A DNA stretch of 20,503 nt. Origin: a virus. The stretch is from IMG/VR virus record IMGVR_UViG_3300017742_000175, positions 1-20,503 of that record. One strand, given 5' to 3'. Shown one piece after another: positions 13,860 through 19,266 of this stretch; within the stretch, counting starts at the first letter, position 1, and each line of letters begins with the position of its first letter. A program made the position numbers and the translations under genes. The notes under the pieces were generated by a model. It searched no databases, was not told where the DNA came from, and saw nothing but the letters and a program-made list of their open reading frames with translations.

Positions 13860-14999
13860 ATGAAAATTTCAACCTTGAATATCCTGAAAGAACTTAAGTC
13901 TAACTCACCTGACAGTAATCTGTTTAGAACTGCAGTGATTGAGTCAACTACCAAAGCCCTTGGCTATACTAACAAAGATTATTGGGGACCTATTTGTAAT
14001 GCTACAAACCGAGTTCGTAACGGTACATATGACCTTTCAACTATGTTGGAAAATGTAGTGGTTGATATTCCAAAGATGAATCAACAAGTCTCTAATCAAA
14101 CTTCGGCCGCTATGGTTTCTTCTGTTACTAATAACGAGAAGACATTTGCTAAGGCTGACCCTACGTTTGTTCCATGGGGTTCATACAATGATATCCTACG
14201 AATCCTCAAGTCTGAGATGTTCTATCCTACATATGTTTCAGGATTATCCGGTAACGGTAAAACCTTTATGGTTGAACAAGCTTGTGCTAAGTTAAATCGT
14301 CAATTCATTCGTGTTCAGATTAATCCTGAGACTGATGAAGATGATTTGATTGGTGGATTCCGTCTTATCAATGGCGAGACTGTGTTTCAAAAAGGTCCAG
14401 TAATCAAAGCAATGGAAGACGGTTGTGTCCTTCTACTCGATGAGATTGACCGTGCTACAAACAAGATTATGTGCCTACAAGGTATCCTCGAAGGTAAGTC
14501 AGTTCTTGTCAAGAAAACTGGTGAGACTGTTACTCCTGCTAAGGGATTCAATGTTATTGCTACTGCGAACACTAAAGGTAAGGGTTCAGAGGATGGCCGA
14601 TTCACTGCGGCTTCTATTATCGATGATGCATTCCTTGAGCGTTTCGTTATTTCGATTGACCAGAAGTTTCCATCCATTTCGGTTGAACGTAAGATTGTGG
14701 CTAACCACATGAGTAAGTATGGTTCTGAAGACAAAGACTTCTGCGAGAAGCTAGTTAATTGGGCTGATATTATTCGTAAGACGTTTTACGATGATGGTAT
14801 TGATGAGGTTATTTCAACTCGTCGTTTGTGTCACATCGTACAGACCTTCTCTATCTTCAATGATAAGATGAAGTCAATTGACTTGTGTACTGCACGTTTC
14901 GATGATGACACGAAAGATGCCTTCATGGATTTGTACACTAAAATAGATAACACGGTTGAGGGTGAGTCCGCAACCACAACGGAGGAAGTAAATGGCTAA
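13860..14999 (+). CDS. CobS/MoxR-like AAA+ ATPase
   Basis: A 379-aa protein with an N-terminal ~110-residue domain of unknown role, followed by an AAA+ core: Walker A GLSGNGKT (128-135), the MoxR/CobS block INPETDEDDLIGGFRL (154-169), Walker B CVLLLDEID (189-197), sensor-1 ATANTKGKG with Asn237, and DDAFLERF with a candidate Arg finger at 261. Cyanophage homologues are usually called CobS after the cobaltochelatase subunit, but no cobalamin genes lie here. The close VWA neighbour fits the MoxR-VWA pairing seen in RavA-ViaA and NorQ-NorD, where the ATPase remodels a target recognised by the VWA protein. The stop overlaps the DUF3310 start. Confidence 0.92.
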   Translation: MKISTLNILKELKSNSPDSNLFRTAVIESTTKALGYTNKDYWGPICNATNRVRNGTYDLSTMLENVVVDIPKMNQQVSNQTSAAMVSSVTNNEKTFAKADPTFVPWGSYNDILRILKSEMFYPTYVSGLSGNGKTFMVEQACAKLNRQFIRVQINPETDEDDLIGGFRLINGETVFQKGPVIKAMEDGCVLLLDEIDRATNKIMCLQGILEGKSVLVKKTGETVTPAKGFNVIATANTKGKGSEDGRFTAASIIDDAFLERFVISIDQKFPSISVERKIVANHMSKYGSEDKDFCEKLVNWADIIRKTFYDDGIDEVISTRRLCHIVQTFSIFNDKMKSIDLCTARFDDDTKDAFMDLYTKIDNTVEGESATTTEEVNG

Positions 15000-15276
15000 A
15001 AGCCCAGACTACAAATACAACGAAGGAGCTCTGATTTCAGAGCTTCAGTCGTATATTGATTCAACCTATGACCAACATTATAGTTTGAACCAGTATCAAG
15101 CAACTGAATTCATCATTGACGCAGGTCATGGTGAAGGTTTCTGTATCGGTAATGTATTGAAATATGCACAAAGATATGGTAAAAAAGACGGTAAGAACAG
15201 GAAGGATTTAATGAAAGTCCTACACTACGCTGTCATTCAATTATACATTCATGACCTTGAATCAAATAATAATTAA
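14992..15276 (+). CDS. DUF3310-like small protein
   Basis: A 94-aa protein with the pattern of DUF3310 proteins, common in phages: YQATEFIIDAG, FCIGNVLKYAQRYGKKDG, then KDLMKVLHYAVIQLYIHDLE. The GNxxKYxxRxxxK core is the family hallmark. Biochemical function is not established; a link to nucleotide-kinase-like proteins has been suggested in annotations. It overlaps the AAA+ gene by 8 nt (ATGGCTAA) and has a strong GGAGGAA ribosome site inside it, so it belongs to that transcript. The promoter for gene 45 starts 9 nt after its stop. Confidence 0.75.
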   Translation: MAKSPDYKYNEGALISELQSYIDSTYDQHYSLNQYQATEFIIDAGHGEGFCIGNVLKYAQRYGKKDGKNRKDLMKVLHYAVIQLYIHDLESNNN

Positions 15277-15284
15277 TTTAAAGA

Positions 15285-15313
15285 TGTACAAACGCATCAA
15301 AACGTGTTATAAT
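15285..15313 (+). promoter_or_regulatory. Promoter of gene 45 (TGTACA class)
   Basis: TGTACA (15285-15290), 17 bp and extended -10 TGT-TATAAT (15305-15313), followed by ATACACAT. The sliding clamp ATG lies 32 nt downstream, after CTGGAGA. Confidence 0.82.
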
Positions 15314-15345
15314 ATACACATCATAAAAACTGGAGAACCTATACT

Positions 15346-16008
15346 ATGATTTTATCTAATGATACTCTTTCAGTTCTGAAGAACTTCAGCACCATTAATC
15401 CAAATGTGGTACTGAAACCAGGACAGAAAATTAAAACAATCTCGGACGCTAAGAATATTCTGGCTGTAGCAACTGTCGAAGAAGATTTTCCCCGCGACAT
15501 GGGAATCTATGACTTGAGTGAATTCCTTTCAGTATTCAGTATTGTCCAAGACGGACAACTCGAATTCACCGAAAAAGCGGCAAAGATTTCTAACGGAAAA
15601 TCCCGTGTTCAATACTACTTTGCCGAACCGTCAATTCTGACTGCCCCTCAAAAAGACATTACAATGCCTGAATGTGAAGTGAATCTAACAATGACAAAAT
15701 CTATGTTAGATCAGATTCGCAAAGCAGCATCAGTACTTGGTCATACGGAAATGGCTATCATCGGTAGTCCAGACGGAATCAATGTCCGCGTACTGGATAG
15801 CAAAGATTCTACTGCAAATACATATGAGATGGAATTGTCTTCTGAAGCACAAGACCGTGAATATGAATTTGTCATGAACATCTCTAATTTGAGATTGATG
15901 GATGGTGACTATGAAGTTGCAATCTCATCTAAGCTTATTTCAAATTGGAAAAACACCTCTAAACCCGTAGAGTACTTTATTGCACTCGAAAAAAATAGTA
16001 AATATTAG
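15346..16008 (+). CDS. 45: Sliding clamp gp45
   Basis: A 220-aa protein close to T4 gp45 (228 aa), the trimeric ring that tethers DNA polymerase and also activates late transcription together with gp55. Its start MILSNDTLSVLKNFSTINPNV matches T4 MKLSKDTTALLKNFATINSGI, and DMGIYDLSEFLSVFSI matches the first clamp-fold repeat. The C-terminal region DGDYEVAISSKLISNWKN ends the second repeat. It lies behind its own promoter, and the clamp loader genes follow after two small ORFs, as in T4-like phages. Confidence 0.95.
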   Translation: MILSNDTLSVLKNFSTINPNVVLKPGQKIKTISDAKNILAVATVEEDFPRDMGIYDLSEFLSVFSIVQDGQLEFTEKAAKISNGKSRVQYYFAEPSILTAPQKDITMPECEVNLTMTKSMLDQIRKAASVLGHTEMAIIGSPDGINVRVLDSKDSTANTYEMELSSEAQDREYEFVMNISNLRLMDGDYEVAISSKLISNWKNTSKPVEYFIALEKNSKY

Positions 16009-16021
16009 GAGATAAAATACT

Positions 16022-16267
16022 ATGTCAAATGAAGAAACTAACCAACCAGTCGAAGAAACCGCTGTACAACTTGGTCTAAATGACCTAGCGATTCTTGTAC
16101 AAGCAATCGATATTGGTTCAAAGAACGGCGCGTATGCCGGCAAAGATATGGAACTCGTTGGAGCAGCCCGTAACCGTGTTGCAACATTCGTAAATTCCAA
16201 TTCGCCTAAACCAGCCCCCGAAGAAGATGTAACGCCTTCTTCCGAAGAACCAGAACCAACTGAATAA
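16022..16267 (+). CDS. Small acidic protein between 45 and 44
   Basis: An 81-aa protein with an acidic N terminus (MSNEETNQPVEETAVQ), a central helical region LGLNDLAILVQAIDIGSKNG and AYAGKDMELVGAARNRVATFV, and a Pro/Glu-rich tail (PAPEEDVTPSSEEPEPTE). It begins 13 nt after the clamp stop with TAGGAGAT as ribosome site. The compact core with disordered acidic ends suggests a binding partner in the replication cluster. I do not recognise a named family, though a gene of this type is common near 45 in cyanophage-like genomes as far as I recall. Confidence 0.72.
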   Translation: MSNEETNQPVEETAVQLGLNDLAILVQAIDIGSKNGAYAGKDMELVGAARNRVATFVNSNSPKPAPEEDVTPSSEEPEPTE

Positions 16268-16286
16268 ATCAAAGGAATATTATATT

Positions 16287-16544
16287 ATGCAAACAAGCGA
16301 AAAACATTTACTCATCGAAGCATTAATGAAAGGAACTGTCACTGTCACTTTTAAGAAGATTAACAGTGATGAGATTCGTGTAATGCCTTGCACATTAAAC
16401 CCCAAAGTTCTAGAAGCAAATGGAATCACAACTGAAGTTAAATCAGTTGCGGCCGATTCGGACCATATTGCAACATGGGCTTTGGACAAAGAAGCATGGA
16501 GGTCATTTCGGACTAGTACAGTTCTCGGTTGGGAGGTACTATAA
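16287..16544 (+). CDS. DUF2693-like (WYL_2, Sm-like SH3-barrel) protein
   Basis: An 85-aa protein. The strand pattern ALMKGTVTVTFKKINSDEIRVMPCTLNP and the ending IATWALDKEAWRSFRTSTVLGWEVL fit DUF2693/WYL_2, small SH3-barrel proteins found next to replication genes in T4-like phages. The WRSFR block is the most characteristic part. Its function is not known; nucleic-acid or protein binding is plausible from the fold. Its TAA shares one base with the gene 44 ATG (TAATG), and its end carries GGGAGG for gene 44, so the two are coupled. Confidence 0.75.
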   Translation: MQTSEKHLLIEALMKGTVTVTFKKINSDEIRVMPCTLNPKVLEANGITTEVKSVAADSDHIATWALDKEAWRSFRTSTVLGWEVL

Positions 16545-17482
16545 TGTCTGAAGAATTCCTCTGGGTAGAAAAGTATCGGCCTCGTACTGTTGACGATACT
16601 GTCTTACCGGTTCCCCTGAAAAATACCTTTAGTCAAATCGTTAAAGGCGGTGAACTTCCTAATATGATGTTCACCGGTACGGCGGGTATCGGTAAGACTA
16701 CCGTGGCAAAAGCTTTGTGTAACCAACTAGACTTAGATTATCTAGTCATCAACGGTTCAGAAGAAGGCAACATCGATACCCTACGCGGTAAGATTAAACA
16801 GTTTGCATCTTCTGTTTCGTTACAGGGTGGATACAAAGTCGTGATTCTGGATGAGGCTGATTACCTAAATCCACAATCAACTCAACCCGCATTACGCGGA
16901 TTCATCGAAGAATTCTCTAACAACTGTAGGTTCATTCTAACCTGCAACTTCAAGAATCGTATTATTGAACCATTACATTCTCGTTGTTCTGTTGTTGAAT
17001 TCAATATCAGTAAAAAAGATTTACCACCACTCATGGCTCAATTCATGAATCGTGCAGAGTCCATTCTTAATGAACAAAGCATTCCTTATGAAAAGCCTGT
17101 GTTGGCAGAACTGATTATGAAGTATTGCCCAGACTGGCGTAGGGTTCTTAACGAACTACAACGTTATTCTGTTTCAGGGTCAATCGACTCTGGAATTCTT
17201 GTGTCTTTACAAGAGGCTTCGTTGGAAGGTTTAATGAGTGACCTAAAGAACAAAAACTTCAAAGGTATGAGACAGTGGGTAGTTAACAATATTGACGTGG
17301 AACCAGCGGCTTTGTTCCGTAAGATTTACGACAGTATGACAGACTATGTTGTACCACAATCTATTCCTCAGTTGGTATTAATACTGGCTGACTATCAATA
17401 CAAGAATAGTTTTGTTGCCGACCATGAACTCAACTTCGTTGCATGTATGACCGAAGTAATGGCAGGGGTGGAATTCAAATGA
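16544..17482 (+). CDS. 44: Clamp loader large subunit gp44
   Basis: Read from ATG 16544 (MSEEFLWVEKYRPRTVDD) this is 312 aa, near T4 gp44 (319 aa). An in-frame TTG at 16529 would place the GGGAGG ribosome site inside the gene. AAA+ motifs: Walker A GTAGIGKT (45-52), Walker B VVILDEAD with DEAD at 103-106, sensor-1 ILTCNFKNRI, and the SRC Arg-finger motif (146-148). Four gp44 and one gp62 form the loader that opens the gp45 clamp at primer ends using ATP. The stop overlaps the next ORF start (ATGA). Confidence 0.96.
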   Translation: MSEEFLWVEKYRPRTVDDTVLPVPLKNTFSQIVKGGELPNMMFTGTAGIGKTTVAKALCNQLDLDYLVINGSEEGNIDTLRGKIKQFASSVSLQGGYKVVILDEADYLNPQSTQPALRGFIEEFSNNCRFILTCNFKNRIIEPLHSRCSVVEFNISKKDLPPLMAQFMNRAESILNEQSIPYEKPVLAELIMKYCPDWRRVLNELQRYSVSGSIDSGILVSLQEASLEGLMSDLKNKNFKGMRQWVVNNIDVEPAALFRKIYDSMTDYVVPQSIPQLVLILADYQYKNSFVADHELNFVACMTEVMAGVEFK

Positions 17483-17655
17483 CAGATAAATACAAATTCC
17501 AGTGGCAGATTGTGTATGTCCACTATACCGGTCATGAGATGAAATATCGAGTGGTAAACTATAGCGATAAGAGCACGGTCATCTTTGAAAAGATGTTTGA
17601 TGAGGAAGAGGATGCAAAAGCATTTTTAAGGAAGATGCGCGATGAATCCATTTGA
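17479..17655 (+). CDS. 58-aa protein between 44 and 62
   Basis: Read from ATG 17479, which overlaps the gene 44 TGA by ATGA, this gives a 58-aa protein. An in-frame upstream ATG at 17443 lies inside gene 44 and is unlikely. The sequence has a beta-rich first half (KFQWQIVYVHYTGHEMKYRV, STVIFEKMF) and a charged helical end (DEEEDAKAFLRKMRDESI). It overlaps gene 62 by 14 nt. No family is recognised. Its tight insertion between the two loader subunits suggests co-translation with them. Confidence 0.65.
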   Translation: MTDKYKFQWQIVYVHYTGHEMKYRVVNYSDKSTVIFEKMFDEEEDAKAFLRKMRDESI

Positions 17656-18022
17656 TTATTTAAACACAATCAACTATTCTAAGAAGGATATTATGGTTGA
17701 CGATGCGGCAGAGAAGTCGTATAGTGCATTTATGGTAAATCGAGGTTTATCGTATTTCCATGATACGGTTCTTATCGCGAATGAAATGAATATCAACCAC
17801 CATATTGATAGTCGTCTTCAGTACGATTTCATGATGAATATTGTAACCAAAAAGAAGCGTTTTAGTAAATGGCTTAAGTCTGATGAAGAGCTAAATAGTA
17901 TAAATACTATTAAAGAGTACTATGGTTATAGCGATGAAAAAGCTAAATCCATTTTATCATTACTAAGTCATGAACAAATAAACGAATTGAAATTAAGGAT
18001 TTACAAAGGTGGAAAACGATAA
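17642..18022 (+). CDS. 62: Clamp loader small subunit gp62
   Basis: A 126-aa protein, shorter than T4 gp62 (187 aa) and nearer the size I recall for cyanophage-type gp62. Shared pattern: YSAFMVNRGLSYFHDTVLIANEMN (T4 [24 protein letters not shown]) and YDFMMNIVTKKKRFSKWLK (T4 FNYLMAAVPRGKRYGKWAK). The T4 C-terminal part is mostly missing. It lies in the expected order 44-62-regA. Its start at ATG 17642 is within the preceding small ORF, and a late-type TATAAATA lies inside it at 17899. Confidence 0.88.
   Translation: MNPFDYLNTINYSKKDIMVDDAAEKSYSAFMVNRGLSYFHDTVLIANEMNINHHIDSRLQYDFMMNIVTKKKRFSKWLKSDEELNSINTIKEYYGYSDEKAKSILSLLSHEQINELKLRIYKGGKR
17899..17906 (+). promoter_or_regulatory. Possible internal late promoter upstream of regA
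   Basis: An exact TATAAATA lies inside gene 62, about 100 nt before the regA start. It could give late transcripts of regA. It is within coding sequence, so chance is not excluded. Confidence 0.4.
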
Positions 18023-18422
18023 TAAAATTCATGAATGGACTCCCGCAGATATGTTGGAAGTCACACTCAAAGAACCGGATGATTTTCTTAAAATCCGTGA
18101 AACATTAACTCGAATCGGAGTTGCTTCACGTAAGGATAATAAGTTATATCAGTCATGCCACATTTTGCACAAACAAGGAAGATATTTCATTGTGCATTTC
18201 AAAGAGCTTTTTTTGTTAGATGGTAAACCTTCTAACTTAATGGAAAATGATATTCATAGACGTAATACAATCTCAACTCTCATGAGTGATTGGGGTCTTA
18301 TTACCATCTTAGATAATATTAATCCAGAACACATTGCTCCATTGAGACAAATTAAGGTTATCTCACACAGAGATAAACCGCTTTGGGAATTATGCCCAAA
18401 ATATAATATTGGTAATAAGTAA
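18009..18422 (+). CDS. regA: Translational repressor RegA
   Basis: A strong match to T4 RegA (122 aa): MLEVTLKEPDDFLKIRETL against MIEITLKKPEDFLKVKETL, then LTRIGVASRKDNKLYQSCHI, FIVHFKELF, DWGLITIL and the end CPKYNIGN. RegA binds the start regions of early phage mRNAs and blocks ribosome access. There are two possible starts: GTG 18009 overlaps gene 62 and has AAGGA upstream, giving 137 aa; ATG 18051 aligns with the T4 N terminus (123 aa) but has no ribosome site. I prefer GTG with moderate confidence. Confidence 0.95.
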   Translation: MENDNKIHEWTPADMLEVTLKEPDDFLKIRETLTRIGVASRKDNKLYQSCHILHKQGRYFIVHFKELFLLDGKPSNLMENDIHRRNTISTLMSDWGLITILDNINPEHIAPLRQIKVISHRDKPLWELCPKYNIGNK

Positions 18423-18442
18423 TAAACTAATATCAAATAATG

Positions 18443-18450
18443 TATAAATA
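18443..18450 (+). promoter_or_regulatory. Late promoter of hsp20
   Basis: An exact TATAAATA lies 20 nt after the regA stop and 62 nt before ATG 18513. Late RNA should begin near 18456, at the foot of the first leader hairpin. Confidence 0.75.
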
Positions 18451-18455
18451 AACCT

Positions 18456-18507
18456 GGATTGCCGATGGTCGGGGTCCAATTTTTAACCTTGCTTAATTAA
18501 TAGGGGG
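18456..18507 (+). promoter_or_regulatory. Structured hsp20 leader, possible ROSE-type RNA thermometer
   Basis: Hairpin I: CCGA-TGG-TCGG (18462-18472), extended by ATTG/CAAT (18458-18461 with 18477-18480) with a 4-nt bulge. Hairpin II: CTTGCT (18488-18493) pairs with the ribosome site AGGGGG (18502-18507) over an 8-nt loop, through U-A, C-G, a G-G mismatch, two U-G and C-G. A UUGCU strand opposite the Shine-Dalgarno with a G-G mismatch is the hallmark of ROSE thermometers upstream of small heat-shock genes. The stem is short, so this is tentative. Confidence 0.4.
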
Positions 18508-18512
18508 TCAAT

Positions 18513-18971
18513 ATGACACATAAAGCAATAACACACGTACCACGTTCACTCTTTGTAGGCTTCGACAAGATGTTCGATGACCTAGAAAGGATTCACAGTT
18601 CAGCCCGAAGTGGGGCAGACAAATATCCACCACACAATGTTCTAAAATTAGAAGAGGACCTCTTCGACATTGAACTAGCCGTGGCCGGATTTAAAGAAGA
18701 GGATCTGCGAGTAGAGACCAAAGACGGCATTTTACATGTCTATGGTTGTAGTAAAGCAGATGACCGAGACTACGTGCATAAAGGCATTTCGTCACGCAAG
18801 TTCGAGAAAAGCTTCCGCATCTCAGAGTTTGTAGTAATAACTGGTGCTGATTTAAGGGACGGTATACTTGTCATTCATATGAAAGTAGAAGTCCCTGAGG
18901 AAAAGCGTCCTAGGGAGATCAAAATCGGGTCTGCTGGGGCATCAACCAAAGACGTCTTTTTACAGGAGTAA
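18513..18971 (+). CDS. Small heat-shock protein, Hsp20/alpha-crystallin family
   Basis: A 152-aa protein with an Ibp-like layout: N-terminal arm (MTHKAITHVPRSLFVGFDKM), YPPHNVLKLEEDLFDIELAVAGF (38-60, the crystallin domain start), DGILHVYG, RKFEKSFRI, a central DGILVIHM, and the C-terminal I-x-I anchor IKI at 136-138. Such ATP-independent holdases keep unfolding proteins soluble; Hsp20 genes are frequent in cyanophage-type T4 relatives. It starts at ATG 18513 with TAGGGGG five bases upstream. The late promoter suggests use during virion assembly, perhaps for capsid or tail proteins. Confidence 0.95.
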   Translation: MTHKAITHVPRSLFVGFDKMFDDLERIHSSARSGADKYPPHNVLKLEEDLFDIELAVAGFKEEDLRVETKDGILHVYGCSKADDRDYVHKGISSRKFEKSFRISEFVVITGADLRDGILVIHMKVEVPEEKRPREIKIGSAGASTKDVFLQE

Positions 18972-18980
18972 TTAGGCTAA

Positions 18981-19016
18981 TTGAGAGAAAACCTGGTAGA
19001 TTATACTTAATCTACT
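18981..19016 (+). promoter_or_regulatory. Possible promoter with palindrome before the 41-aa gene
   Basis: TTGAGA (18981) and TATACT (19002) are 15 bp apart, a poor spacing. A perfect inverted repeat TAGATTA-TACT-TAATCTA (18997-19014) covers the -10. As with the palindrome before uvsY, it has 7-bp arms and a 4-bp spacer, but the sequence differs. Confidence 0.35.
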
Positions 19017-19026
19017 GGAGATAATT

Positions 19027-19152
19027 ATGGGCTACATACGTAAGCACAAAGATTCGATTGCACTGTATGGTGAATTTATATTCGCAACTGTAGGGACAGT
19101 ATTTCTTGTTGTCGGCCTACCAATTGCGACTATTATGGCTGCCGCAATGTAA
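19027..19152 (+). CDS. 41-aa single-pass membrane protein
   Basis: An ORF from ATG 19027, with CTGGAGA 6 nt upstream, encodes a basic N terminus (MGYIRKHKDSIALYGEF) and one transmembrane helix (IFATVGTVFLVVGLPIATIM), ending AAAM. The positive-inside rule predicts the N terminus in the cytoplasm. It is followed by a strong terminator, so it forms a unit with hsp20 or by itself. Small membrane proteins near gene 43 in T4-like phages include immunity factors such as Imm, but I see no similarity to support that. Confidence 0.7.
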   Translation: MGYIRKHKDSIALYGEFIFATVGTVFLVVGLPIATIMAAAM

Positions 19153-19170
19153 TCGTAAACAACGACTAAA

Positions 19171-19202
19171 GTGAGGGGGCTGATGCTCTCTCACTTTTTT
19201 TT
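19171..19202 (+). terminator. Intrinsic terminator before gene 43
   Basis: A 10-bp stem GTGAGGGGGC / GCTCTCTCAC, with two G-U pairs and a TGAT loop, is followed by eight T (19195-19202). It separates the hsp20/membrane-protein unit from the polymerase promoter. Confidence 0.92.
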
Positions 19203-19211
19203 ATTTTTTAG

Positions 19212-19240
19212 TGTACATTACTATGAAAGTGTGATATAAT
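19212..19240 (+). promoter_or_regulatory. Promoter of gene 43 (TGTACA class)
   Basis: TGTACA (19212-19217), 17 bp and extended -10 TGA-TATAAT (19232-19240), followed by GCTTACATT, the same downstream pattern as at 11513. It lies right after the terminator, 26 nt before the TTG start. Confidence 0.85.
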
Positions 19241-19266
19241 GCTTACATTATGCAAAAGGTGACAAA

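Noticed and set aside
13860-14999. CobS as a cobalamin-synthesis metabolic gene
   Set aside because: No other cobalamin gene is present; the neighbour is an HExxH-VWA protein and the control regions are shared with it, so a remodelling role fits better.
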